DNA of 23,179 bases from Burkholderiales bacterium (GTDB taxonomy: Bacteria > Pseudomonadota > Gammaproteobacteria > Burkholderiales > JACMKV01), in the NCBI GenBank assembly GCA_014379915.1, contig JACMKV010000137.1, forward strand, positions 1-23,179, in the 5' to 3' direction. Position numbers and translations under genes: made by a program. The notes beneath the pieces were generated by a model that did no database searches, was not told where the DNA came from, and saw only the letters and a list, made by a program, of their open reading frames with translations. Of this stretch, positions 8,140-18,113 are shown one piece after another. Each line of letters starts with the position of its first letter. The stretch's first letter is position 1.

Positions 8140-8358
8140 TCAGCGCGAGTCTCGTATGCTACGTACGGCCCTCCGGGCCATAGCTTTCTGCATCTCTTCG
8201 ACCGAGACGGGCACTCTCGGCTTGGTGACAATTCCCTTCAACGCCCGTACATCGCTTTTCGCGGCCACGATCCTAAAACCGCCCCTAGAATCTTCGATAA
8301 ATAGAACCCTACCTCCCACACCAAGACCGAGCTTTTCGCGGACTTTCTTTGGGATCAC
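8140..8358 (-). CDS. AbrB/MazE-type antitoxin-like DNA-binding protein, without an adjacent toxin
   Basis: The sequence IPKKVREKLGLGVGGRVLFIED is a SpoVT-AbrB swapped-hairpin DNA-binding domain. A C-terminal tail (VSVEEMQKAMARR) resembles the toxin-binding tails of VapB-like antitoxins. GTG 8358 gives 72 residues but cuts off the first strand of the domain. The frame is open to 8406 and reads VITAILSSNGRIVIPKK, which matches normal family N-termini. No ATG, GTG or TTG lies there; ATT at 8391 is the best-placed alternative. In VapBC-like pairs the PIN toxin gene follows directly, but 8139-7975 contains nothing that could encode one. It is therefore an orphan regulator or a leftover of a lost toxin-antitoxin pair. 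Confidence 0.72.
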   Translation of the reverse strand: MIPKKVREKLGLGVGGRVLFIEDSRGGFRIVAAKSDVRALKGIVTKPRVPVSVEEMQKAMARRAVRSIRDSR

Positions 8359-8484
8359 GATCCGGCCGTTGCTTGAGAGAATAGCGGTAATAACTTTAGT
8401 CGCCTCTCACAAAATCGGTACTTCTTACTTTAAATTTGGGCCGAACCAGGGTTAATGCTTGGTCGAAAGCTCAATCTTATTTAC

Positions 8485-9126
8485 TTACCCGGATTGGGCT
8501 AGGGAGGCCAGCCACGGTAATAAAACTTCTTTAGGTTTCAATTCCAACCGGTACGGCATGAACCTCTTTATGTCCTCGTCCTCGTAAATCCCAGGCGCGA
8601 AAGCCGATGTTGTGGTTATCACTCCTTTTGAAACATTTGGATGAAACTCAAGAACACCAGCCAAAGCTCTCACATCATTTGCGGTAACCAGATTATTCGG
8701 TTTGTAAGCTTTTACTTGATCAAAATATCGTACGCAACCAACGCCTCGGGATGTCGCAATAACATCGCGACCCTTATCGTTGCTACGCGGCGTTAGTTCG
8801 ACTTCAAACCCCTGTCGCTTATACGCTGCGGCGATGATTTCCTCCCACTTTCTCCAGTCGAGTTGATAAACGATGCCCGGATCCTGCTGCATCAATTGGA
8901 TAATCTCAAACCAAGGGATTGCGACTGATTCTATTAACTCACCTTCTTTTGTTTTATCTCCTACAGTAATCACTGCCTGAAGAAGGATGCCCGGTAAGTC
9001 TTCGTTAGCTTTTTGCTGCTCCAGTGAAGCTAAGATAGCCGGCGATAACTTCGAGCGATTAATTGCAGCCAATGTCGCATGAATAATAGAATCATTCACC
9101 ATACGGGAGGAGAAATGTCGTCTCAT
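8485..9126 (-). CDS. Mrr-like restriction endonuclease domain protein
   Basis: 213 residues. The C-terminal half reads LDWRKWEEIIAAAYKRQGFE, then LTPRSNDKGRDVIATS and YFDQVKAYKP. This is the PD-(D/E)xK nuclease core of the Mrr_cat family, with Asp121 and the Q-x-K variant Gln137/Lys139 as likely catalytic residues. The N-terminal ~80 residues are helical-looking and unrecognised. Mrr-type enzymes cut modified or foreign DNA, and similar domains occur in solitary defence genes. ATG 9126 has an AGAGGG 6 bases upstream (9138-9133) and is the chosen start; ATG 9102 is a weaker alternative. The gene is clearly more AT-rich than its neighbours and has no methyltransferase partner in the window, which suggests recent acquisition. 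Confidence 0.82.
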   Translation of the reverse strand: MRRHFSSRMVNDSIIHATLAAINRSKLSPAILASLEQQKANEDLPGILLQAVITVGDKTKEGELIESVAIPWFEIIQLMQQDPGIVYQLDWRKWEEIIAAAYKRQGFEVELTPRSNDKGRDVIATSRGVGCVRYFDQVKAYKPNNLVTANDVRALAGVLEFHPNVSKGVITTTSAFAPGIYEDEDIKRFMPYRLELKPKEVLLPWLASLAQSG

Positions 9127-9192
9127 ATAATGCCCTCTTGAAGTAAAAATCGGCTGCTAGCAGGCATCCGACTCAATTAGGTCGTTGCTGTT

Positions 9193-9232
9193 TGGCGGAT
9201 GCGAACTGCCGCTCTACCCAATCAGGGGCACT
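9193..9232 (-). other. tRNA-like remnant (D-arm joined to T-arm-like sequence)
   Basis: On the minus strand the sequence reads cctgattgggtagagcgg, then cagttcgcatccgcc. The first part resembles the D-arm of a tRNA (GATTGGGTAGAGC). The second resembles a T-arm (GTTCGaATCC with one change). The anticodon arm is missing between them, so it cannot be a functional tRNA. It lies directly upstream of the AT-rich endonuclease gene, where a relic of a tRNA attachment site could be expected. A 7-base inverted repeat (9164-9170 with 9196-9202) overlaps it. Chance resemblance is possible. Confidence 0.35.
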
Positions 9233-9302
9233 GGTTAACGCTCCCGGCAACTTCGGTCGATGCACGCTCCAACCAGATTTTTCTTTGCCGCTGTTTCCCG
9301 TA

Positions 9303-12300
9303 CTAAGCTACCGCCGCAGGCCGCCGCTGCATGCGCACGAGGCAACGGTCGATCCACTGCGCCGTCAATTTTTCCTGCACCGAATTCTGCGCAAGCCGCG
9401 CGTTCAGTCCGGCGAAATCGACGCTGTCGAGCAATTGATCCTGGTTGAAGCACGAGAAAACGTAGCGCGTCGCGCCCGTCGCGGGATCGATTTGCGGTTG
9501 CAGGCATTGCGCGCAAATCTCTTTCATCATGCATTGCATCGGCGAGTTGATCGAGCCGATCGCGATGTGCGCGGACTTCAGATGCGGCTTCAGAACCGCG
9601 TGGCGCGCGATGCCGACGGCGTCCATCATGCGATCCGAGCCGATGGCGATAATGCGATCGACATCGTGCATCGCGAGCGCCTGTTGTCCAAGTTCGCCTT
9701 CGGCATACGCCAGCATGCCCTGCACGATGTTGCCGACGAACGCGCGATCCCGCGGGCGATTCGGCGTGAAGCCCGGCGCTTCATCCGAGCACCAGACGAC
9801 GACATCGGCCGCGGCTTCGATTTCCGCGACCTTGTAGCGGTCGATCATCTTTTTGTAACCGGCGAAATAAAGCACTTTGCTGCCCGCCTTGCGCAGCGCC
9901 TGGCCGATCGAAAACAGCACGGCGTTGCCGAGCCCGCCGCCAACCAGCATCACCGTTTCGTCATTCGGAATTTCGGTCGGCGATCCCGTCGGCCCCATCA
10001 GCACAACCGGTTCGCCGGGCTCGAGCAACGCGCACAGATCGGCCGAGCCGCCGAGTTCGAGAACGATGGTCGAAACCAGTCCACGCCCGGTGTCGACCCA
10101 GGCGCCGGTCAGCGCCAAACCTTCCATGGCGAGGCGCGTGCCCTCTACTAGCGGCGCGCGCGTTTCGTAATTCTGCAAGCGGTAAAACTGCCCGGGCTGA
10201 AAACGCTGCGCAGCAAGCGGCGCCCTGACCACGACTTCGACAATGGTCGGCGTCAGTCGATTGACCTCATGCACGGTTGCGCGCAGATCTCGATTGAGGC
10301 CCGCAATAAACGCGGCGTTGTCAGCCGCCGACGAAGGGGCGACGCGCCCGAGCACGCCGCTCACAATCGGATAGCCCTGCTTGGCGCTGCCCATGGCTTT
10401 CACCACGTTGCCGAAATAGGATGGGTGCAGATCGCCGAAAAAGCTGATGAAACGGCCGTCGTCCCGTTTTGACAGCAAAACGTGAACTCGCTCCGGTTTG
10501 GAGCTCGCGCGCTCCGGCGTGACCGGCTGGCCGGTCTCATCGCAGGCGCGGAAATAGCGGCCATCGAGCACAAAGTGATCGGCGTCTTCGCGCGCCAATA
10601 CCGTGTTCGGCTGCGTGCCGGCCGCGATCAGCACGGTGCGGGCGGCGAGCTCGGTCTCTCCGGCATCGATCCAGCGGCCGTCTTCATTGCGCTTTTTCAC
10701 GGCAAGGCGAATCGCGCGCGCGTAACCGCCTTCGTCGATCTCTATTCGCAGCGGGATCAAGCCTTCGCTGAAGCTGATGCCTTCCTGCAGCGCCTTTTCG
10801 ACTTCCTCGTGATTCAGCGTGTAGGACGGGCTATCGATCAGACCCTTGCGATAGGCGATGGTGACGCCGCCCCAGCCTTGCAGCAATTCCAGAATGCGCG
10901 GTTCGCGGCGCGCTGCCGCAGCCTGCCGGCGTTCTTCGCGGATTTGGCGCGCATGCTGAAGGAATTCGTCGGCGATTTCCTGCTCGTGCGGCGTCCACGC
11001 GGCGCGCACCGCGGCCTTGCCTTTGGATGCGACCAGCGCATCATAGCGCTGCAAAAACTTTTCGACCTGAAGCGGATAGTAGGCGAGCGCTTCGGTCGCC
11101 GTGTCGATCGCCGTCAGGCCGCCGCCGATGACGACCACCGGCAGACGAATTTGCATGTTGGCGATCGAGTCGGGCTTGGCGGCGCCGGTCAGCTGCAGCG
11201 CCATCAGGAAGTCGGACGCGGTACGGACGCCGCGCGCCAGGCCGTTCGGCATGTCGAGCACAGTCGGGCGTCCGGCGCCGGCGGCGAGCGCGATGTGATC
11301 GAAACCCATGCCTCCGGCATCGACTGGGGCGAAAGCATCTTCCACCGTCAGCGTGCCGCCGAAACGTACCCCACCAAACAGCGCAAATTGCTGGCGGCGC
11401 TCTAGCAGCAGCCGGATCAGCTTCAGGAAATTTTTGTCCCAACGCACCGTGATGCCGTATTCGGCGACACCGCCGAAGCCCGCCATGACGCGGTCGCCAA
11501 GCGATTCGTACAGCTCGGCAATATCGCGGATCGGCTTGAACTTAACGCGCCCGCCTCGCGCGTCGACGCCGGAGATTTCCGGCGGTAACGGTTCAATTTT
11601 CAGGCCGTCGACGCCGACCACGACATGCCCGTCGTTCATCAAATGATGCGCGAGCGTGAAGCCGGCCGGACCCATGCCCGCGATCAGTACGCGCTTGCCG
11701 CTATCGGCTTTCGGATACGGACGGCGCACGTCGAGCGGATTCCAGCGCGTCAGCAGACTGTAGATTTCGAAGCCCCACGGCAACTCGAGCACGTCTTTCA
11801 GCGTGCGCGTTTCCGATTGCGGAATGTTGACCGGCTCCTGCTTTTGATAAATGCACGACTTCATGCAGTCGTTGCAAATGCGGTGCCCGGTTGCCGCGCA
11901 CATCGGGTTGTCGACCACGATCATGGCAAGAGCGCCGATCGCATGCCCCTGGGTTTTGACTTCGTGAAATTCGGAGATTTTCTCTTCGAGCGGGCAGCCG
12001 GCGAGTGACACATTGAACGGGCTTTTTTTGAATGTGGTAGCGGTCGATGGATCGACCGCACGCCCCCTCGCTTCGCTCTCCCCCTCGCCCGCCGCAAATC
12101 CACCCTGCCCCCCCTTTCCAAAGGGGGGTTTCGGTGCGCTGTTTTCAGCGGGGACTACGCCGACCTTAGCCTTCTGCAAGCTCGAACCAACTTGACTATC
12201 GTTCCCCCCTTTAGCAAAAGGGGGGGGCAGGGGAAATTTGAGAGTGTCAACCAGATCGCTGCCGCCCGCATCTGCCTGCCGTTCCGTCTTCGGCGACGGC

Positions 12301-13211
12301 GTCTGGACCTTTTCCTTGAGCCCGGTCGAGCACGAATCCTTGCCCTGATGGTGGCACCAGATGCAATAGTTGGCCTGATCGAGCGCGCCGACGAGATCGG
12401 CGCCGGAATCGGTCAACGCAAAACCTTCGCGGCGGCGCACATGGTGCGCGGCGATGCGATAACTGCGTGTGCCGTTTTCTTCCACCACAACCGCGGGAAC
12501 GAGATGATGAAAATCGAGCTTGACAGGCGCTTTGAACAACACACCGGCGTGATGGCGCTCGCGGCCAGCCGGCGTATGCAGCGCCCACGCGGCATAGCGC
12601 GCGGCGAGATCGAGATCGGCGGCGTGCGAGGCTTCGTCTTGTTGCCAGACCATGACCTGCCGCGCGAATGCCAGTTCGGAAAATGGCGCCAGGTCGGAAT
12701 CGCGCTCGGCTGCGCTCACGGCGACGGGCGACGCGCCGCTTGTATCGGCCTCGCGCATGGTGGCCGTGCCGGCGCCTTCCGGCGGAATCAGTACTGCCAG
12801 CTCTTTTTCAAGCGCCAGGCCATCGAATGTCGCGGCGATGTCGGGCTTGATTTTGGTTGCGGCGCGGCGCTGCACAAACAGGCGCTTGCAGCTATACAAC
12901 GGGGCAAGTTCATGATGACGCGCCGACAGCGACAGCACTTCGGCTTCGATGCCGAATAGTTGCGCGACAAAGTCGTCAATATGCGGCGACAAGGCGATCA
13001 GCAACTCGGATTCCTGCTTTTTCTGCAATGCCCGGGCGCGCGCCGCTTCCAGATTCGCGCACAGGCTCGCATCGCTTGCGCGTAGAAAAGCCAGAAACGC
13101 CTGGTCGACGCGCAGCAAACCGGCGCGGTCGTATAAATCTTCGAAACCGAGGGCGTGTTGCAAATTCAGGCCTTGTCGCGAATTCAGGCCGTGTCGCGAA
13201 TTCAGAGTCAT
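9303..13211 (-). CDS. Giant single-chain flavoprotein: GltD-like FAD/NAD(P) module fused to a PyrK/FNR-like module (Nfn-like architecture)
   Basis: 1302 residues. Residues 1-270 are an unrecognised N-terminal region. Cysteine-bearing YCIWCHHQGKDSC (about 281-293) and MCAATGHRICNDCMKSC (about 434-450) look like iron-sulfur ligands, the second placed as in GltD/NfnB. RVLIAGMGPAGFTLAHHL (about 506) is the FAD dinucleotide fold and VVVIGGGLTAIDTAT (about 690) the NAD(P) fold. From about 980 follows an FNR-like flavin domain (FQPGQFYRLQNYE), a nucleotide domain with MLVGGGLGNAV (about 1085), and CMMKEICAQC...FSC near 1224-1250, the [2Fe-2S] cysteines of PyrK-type subunits. The order NfnB-like then NfnA-like suggests a one-chain NAD(P)H:ferredoxin-type transhydrogenase or related cytosolic reductase; this is inference. 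Residues about 320-375 are a glycine/proline-rich insertion made by palindromic repeats. The N-terminus has an 18-base tandem repeat, so the exact start is uncertain. Confidence 0.85.
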   Translation of the reverse strand: MTLNSRHGLNSRQGLNLQHALGFEDLYDRAGLLRVDQAFLAFLRASDASLCANLEAARARALQKKQESELLIALSPHIDDFVAQLFGIEAEVLSLSARHHELAPLYSCKRLFVQRRAATKIKPDIAATFDGLALEKELAVLIPPEGAGTATMREADTSGASPVAVSAAERDSDLAPFSELAFARQVMVWQQDEASHAADLDLAARYAAWALHTPAGRERHHAGVLFKAPVKLDFHHLVPAVVVEENGTRSYRIAAHHVRRREGFALTDSGADLVGALDQANYCIWCHHQGKDSCSTGLKEKVQTPSPKTERQADAGGSDLVDTLKFPLPPPFAKGGNDSQVGSSLQKAKVGVVPAENSAPKPPFGKGGQGGFAAGEGESEARGRAVDPSTATTFKKSPFNVSLAGCPLEEKISEFHEVKTQGHAIGALAMIVVDNPMCAATGHRICNDCMKSCIYQKQEPVNIPQSETRTLKDVLELPWGFEIYSLLTRWNPLDVRRPYPKADSGKRVLIAGMGPAGFTLAHHLMNDGHVVVGVDGLKIEPLPPEISGVDARGGRVKFKPIRDIAELYESLGDRVMAGFGGVAEYGITVRWDKNFLKLIRLLLERRQQFALFGGVRFGGTLTVEDAFAPVDAGGMGFDHIALAAGAGRPTVLDMPNGLARGVRTASDFLMALQLTGAAKPDSIANMQIRLPVVVIGGGLTAIDTATEALAYYPLQVEKFLQRYDALVASKGKAAVRAAWTPHEQEIADEFLQHARQIREERRQAAAARREPRILELLQGWGGVTIAYRKGLIDSPSYTLNHEEVEKALQEGISFSEGLIPLRIEIDEGGYARAIRLAVKKRNEDGRWIDAGETELAARTVLIAAGTQPNTVLAREDADHFVLDGRYFRACDETGQPVTPERASSKPERVHVLLSKRDDGRFISFFGDLHPSYFGNVVKAMGSAKQGYPIVSGVLGRVAPSSAADNAAFIAGLNRDLRATVHEVNRLTPTIVEVVVRAPLAAQRFQPGQFYRLQNYETRAPLVEGTRLAMEGLALTGAWVDTGRGLVSTIVLELGGSADLCALLEPGEPVVLMGPTGSPTEIPNDETVMLVGGGLGNAVLFSIGQALRKAGSKVLYFAGYKKMIDRYKVAEIEAAADVVVWCSDEAPGFTPNRPRDRAFVGNIVQGMLAYAEGELGQQALAMHDVDRIIAIGSDRMMDAVGIARHAVLKPHLKSAHIAIGSINSPMQCMMKEICAQCLQPQIDPATGATRYVFSCFNQDQLLDSVDFAGLNARLAQNSVQEKLTAQWIDRCLVRMQRRPAAVA
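12096..12129 (+). repeat. Palindromic intergenic-type repeat inside the flavoprotein gene, copy A
   Basis: The unit has a C-run, a ctttccaaag centre and a G-run (ccccctttccaaaggggg), preceded by aaatccaccctg. Such short palindromes normally lie between genes. Here the unit is read through in frame and encodes PKPPFGKGGQGGF on the minus strand. Together with copy B it forms an inverted pair. Confidence 0.75.
12203..12239 (-). repeat. Palindromic repeat inside the flavoprotein gene, copy B (inverted relative to copy A)
   Basis: The reverse complement reads aaatttcccctg, then a C-run, cttttgctaaag and a G-run. This matches copy A unit by unit apart from a few changes. It encodes LKFPLPPPFAKGG in frame. 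About 73 bases separate the two copies, an arrangement like bacterial interspersed mosaic (REP-pair) elements. Confidence 0.75.
13163..13210 (-). repeat. 18-base tandem repeat at the 5' end of the flavoprotein gene
   Basis: The unit aattcaggcc[t/g]tgtcgcg occurs at 13163-13180 and 13181-13198, with a partial third copy at 13199-13210. It encodes LNSRHG, LNSRQG and LNLQHA directly after the initiator methionine. Because 18 is a multiple of three, copy-number change would keep the frame. Confidence 0.85.
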
Positions 13212-13463
13212 GCTGGTCTATCCAGGGAGAGAGGCGACATGCTGCAATCTCGTAATCCGGAGGCGTAAAATACGATCAAACGATCGCAGGCGACGGGATT
13301 GCGCCGCAAATAAGGCGACTATTGTAACAGTCGCTGCACTGCGCAAAAACTGTGTATCCCGCCACGCAGAAAAGCTGGCTTCCTGGTCGATGATGTCCTT
13401 GTCTTTTCCTTGAGATCGCGACACTGATCGCATCGAACCGTTCATTCATTTTCGTGTCTGCTT
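13212..13463. promoter_or_regulatory. Divergent intergenic region between the flavoprotein gene and hsp20
   Basis: Both genes are transcribed outward from this 252-base stretch, so it must hold both promoters. No CIRCE element is seen. CTTGAGA at 13409-13415 with a CGCAT around 13429 is a loose match to a sigma-32 promoter in front of hsp20, which would suit a heat-shock gene. The match is too poor to rely on. Confidence 0.35.
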
Positions 13464-13867
13464 ATGTCTATGCCTAATGATCCCATGCGTTTCATGTGGG
13501 CCGAAGCGTGCGAGATGTTGACGCGCGCCGACCGTCTGCATCGACAATTTTTCCAGCTTGGCAAGCCCGCGGCGGCAAAGCCGACGTGGCAGCCGCCGAT
13601 CGATATTTTCGAAACCGACGCGGAGCTGCGCATCGTCGTTGCCTTGCCCGGCGTCGAATGCCGCAATCTTGAAGTCAACTTCGATTCCGGCGAGCTCGTC
13701 ATCGCCGCGGAACGCTCGCTGCCCGCGGGCCCGCAGCCAGCGTTCATCCACAGGCTCGAAATCCCGTATGGCCGGCTCGAGCGTCGCGTCGAGTTGCCGC
13801 AAATCAAGACGCAGCTCGTTCGCAGCGACCTCGTCAATGGTTGTCTGACGCTGATATTGAGAAAGTT

Positions 13868-13871
<4 letters not shown>
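13464..13871 (+). CDS. Small heat shock protein, Hsp20/alpha-crystallin family
   Basis: 135 residues. WQPPIDIFETDAELRIVVALPGVE opens the alpha-crystallin domain, followed by GELVIAAERSLP, HRLEIPYGRLERRVELP and the last strand NGCLTLILRK. Such proteins hold unfolding proteins in a refoldable state without ATP. The sequence ends directly after the final strand, so the usual C-terminal extension with the IxI/V motif, which links dimers into large oligomers, appears to be missing. It may stay a dimer or small oligomer. The stop codon overlaps the lon start (ATGA, 13868-13871), which implies translational coupling. ATG 13470 is an alternative start; neither has a strong ribosome binding site. Confidence 0.9.
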
Positions 13872-16333
<2,462 letters not shown>

Positions 16334-16732
16334 ATGGTTTGACGAAACATTGATGAGAGCGCTTATTGAGATTTCCGTAAATCACGACGCAATCATTTCC
16401 TTGTCATTCTGGAGGAGCGCAGCGACGAAGAATCTGCTTTACGCCTGACGTGAACAGAAAAAGCAGATCGTTCCCTTAGCTTGCGCTGGGGCTAAAGGCC
16501 ACTCAGAGCCTGCCCTCGAATGTTTTAATCGGGGATGACAATCCCTTTTGTCGTCCATTATGGAATTCTCAATATCAGGGCACTTAGCTGCGCGATGGCC
16601 GTGCACAAAGGGCACAGGTCGTTTGATCGAACCGTTTGCAACTCAGGATCCGAAAACGAAGTACCGAACACGAAGCGCTCCGTTTTCCTGCAAATCGCGG
16701 CAATCGTTGATCGACAGTACGAGGAGAAGCAC
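16334..16732. other. Gene-free stretch between lon and the Bug receptor gene
   Basis: I see no gene in these 399 bases. It contains an interspersed-type repeat at about 16400-16468 and, just after it, a second imperfect hairpin (ccttagc at 16484-16490 with gctaaagg at 16501-16508). The open frame that runs into the Bug gene from 16535 lacks a signal peptide or family sequence before 16733 and is not taken as coding. No lon terminator with a T-run is evident. Confidence 0.55.
16400..16468. repeat. Interspersed-type repeat with hairpin
   Basis: The stretch ttgtcattctggaggagcgc followed by agcgacgaagaatctgcttt resembles the 'GTCATTCTGA...GAAGAATCT' type of repeat scattered between genes of many bacteria. 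Its end atctgcttt (16432-16440) pairs perfectly with aaagcagat (16460-16468) across a 19-base loop. Only one copy is in the window, so its repeated nature is from general knowledge. Confidence 0.5.
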
Positions 16733-17719
16733 ATGACAAACGCATCGCGTCTTACCAGACTGATCTGCGCAATCGCGCTCACTGTTGCAGCCGGGCTGAG
16801 TGCGACTGCGTTTGCTCAAGACTGGCCGACCAAAACCGTCACCATCGTCGTCCCGTGGCCGCCGGGCGGCCCGTCCGACATCGCGGCACGGCCGGTGGCA
16901 AAAGCGTTGACCGAAAAGCTTGGTCAATCGTTTGTGATCGATAATCGCGGCGGCGGCGGCGGAAACATCGGCAGCGCGGCAGTCGCCGGATCGGCGCCCG
17001 ACGGCAACACGCTGTTGATTACTTCGAGCGCGCCGATCGTCATCAATCCGAGTCTGTACAAGAAAATGGCGTTCGATCCGGCCAAAGATCTGGCGCCGAT
17101 CACCAATCTGCTGCGCGTGCCGTTGGTGCTGGTCGCGCACCCTTCGGTCCCGGCAAATAACTTGAAGGAGCTGATCGCGCTGATCAAGGCGCAGCAAGGA
17201 AAATTTCAATATGCGTCGTCCGGCAACGGCACGCCGCAGCACATGACGAGCGAATTGTTCAAGACGGTGGCCAAGGTCGACATGATTCACGTTCCGTACA
17301 AGGGTTCGGCGCCGGCGACGCAGGACGTGCTCGGCGGCCATGTGCCGATCATGTTCGACAGCATGATTGCCATCCTGCCGCACATCAAGGCGGGCAAGGT
17401 GAAGCCGATCGCCGTCACGAGTGCTGCGCGCGTGCCGCAGTTTCCGGATATTCCGACCTTTGCGGAATCGGGTTTGCCGGGTTTCGAGTCGTACGCGTGG
17501 TACGGATTTTTCGCGCCGGCCGGGACGCCGAAGGACGTGATCGCCAAGCTCAACCGCGAGACCCTGGCCACCATGAAGCAGCCCGGGTTCCAGAAAATAC
17601 TCGCCGATACCGGATCGGATTTCGTCGGCGACACGCCGGAAAAATTCGGCGCCTTCATCAAGGCCGAGGCTGCGAAATGGTCGAAGGTCGTCAAGGATAG
17701 CGGCGCGACAGTCGATTGA
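16733..17719 (+). CDS. Tripartite tricarboxylate transporter substrate-binding protein (Bug/TctC family)
   Basis: 328 residues. It has a signal peptide MTNASRLTRLICAIALTVAA... ending in AFA before QDWP. The mature protein begins with the family hallmark WPTKTVTIVVPWPPGGPSDIAAR and continues with VIDNRGGGGGNIGSAAVAG, MIHVPYKGSAPATQDVLGGHV and FAPAGTPKDVI. Bug proteins are periplasmic receptors for small carboxylates and similar compounds, and are greatly expanded in Burkholderiales. No TctA/TctB membrane genes are adjacent, as is usual for orphan Bug genes, so the ligand cannot be guessed. ATG 16733 is preceded by GAGGAG at 16721-16726. An open frame upstream to 16535 lacks support. Confidence 0.93.
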   Translation: MTNASRLTRLICAIALTVAAGLSATAFAQDWPTKTVTIVVPWPPGGPSDIAARPVAKALTEKLGQSFVIDNRGGGGGNIGSAAVAGSAPDGNTLLITSSAPIVINPSLYKKMAFDPAKDLAPITNLLRVPLVLVAHPSVPANNLKELIALIKAQQGKFQYASSGNGTPQHMTSELFKTVAKVDMIHVPYKGSAPATQDVLGGHVPIMFDSMIAILPHIKAGKVKPIAVTSAARVPQFPDIPTFAESGLPGFESYAWYGFFAPAGTPKDVIAKLNRETLATMKQPGFQKILADTGSDFVGDTPEKFGAFIKAEAAKWSKVVKDSGATVD

Positions 17720-17769
17720 ACCCCTCGCATCGTCGTCCCGCTTCGGGTGACGGACAGAGACTTCCTTCG

Positions 17770-17788
17770 TCATCGCCCTTCGCGATGA
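17770..17788. other. Perfect 7-base-pair hairpin after the Bug gene
   Basis: TCATCGC and GCGATGA pair perfectly across a ccttc loop. There is no T-run after it, so it is not a standard terminator. It may be a REP-like unit or a stabilising 3' hairpin of the upstream message. Confidence 0.4.
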
Positions 17789-17843
17789 TATGCGTATACC
17801 GATGACTTTCAGTCAGACACTCCAGGTTTGAGACGGAGGCACT

Positions 17844-18113
17844 ATGGACGCTGATCTGGAAGGCATGTCGCGTGATCAACTCGTCGCCGAAGTGAAAAGC
17901 CTGCGGCAGGGTATTCGCGATCATCGTGACGGCACAGGCCACGAGCTGTGCTGGCACCATCCGGCGTTGTGGTCGCTACTGCCAGAGCAATCGGATCCGC
18001 TTCCTGTTGTTCCCGATTGGCCGCAGTTCCTCCGTGGCTGCATACGGTATCGCCAGTCGCTCGACGAGCAGGTTCCTCAAGCTCCTAGAAGCGATGAACC
18101 GTACCGCGAATGA
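17844..18113 (+). CDS. Small conserved protein of unknown function
   Basis: 89 residues with a GGAGG ribosome binding site (17835-17839) and ATG 17844. The N-terminal third MSRDQLVAEVKSLRQGIRDH is a likely amphipathic helix or short coiled coil. The middle ELCWHHPALWSLLPEQSDPL is rich in Trp, His and Pro, and is followed by VVPDWPQFLRGCIRYRQSLDEQ. This pattern looks like a real conserved small family that I recall as uncharacterised in betaproteobacteria; I cannot name a domain. The HELCWHH cluster could bind metal, which is speculation. The gene overlaps the next one by 4 bases (ATGA 18110-18113), so its product is probably made together with the nucleotidyltransferase and may act with it. 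Confidence 0.78.
   Translation: MDADLEGMSRDQLVAEVKSLRQGIRDHRDGTGHELCWHHPALWSLLPEQSDPLPVVPDWPQFLRGCIRYRQSLDEQVPQAPRSDEPYRE

Noticed and set aside
9192..10151. Plus-strand open frame of 319 codons opposite the flavoprotein gene
   Set aside because: Antisense to the PyrK-like module, arginine- and histidine-rich, without motif or ribosome binding site.
13409..13434. Sigma-32 heat-shock promoter before hsp20
   Set aside because: Only CTTGAGA resembles the -35; the -10 match (CGCAT) is poor. Mentioned only in the intergenic entry.
16535..16732. N-terminal extension of the Bug receptor
   Set aside because: The extension would bury the signal peptide; GAGGAG and ATG 16733 define the natural start.
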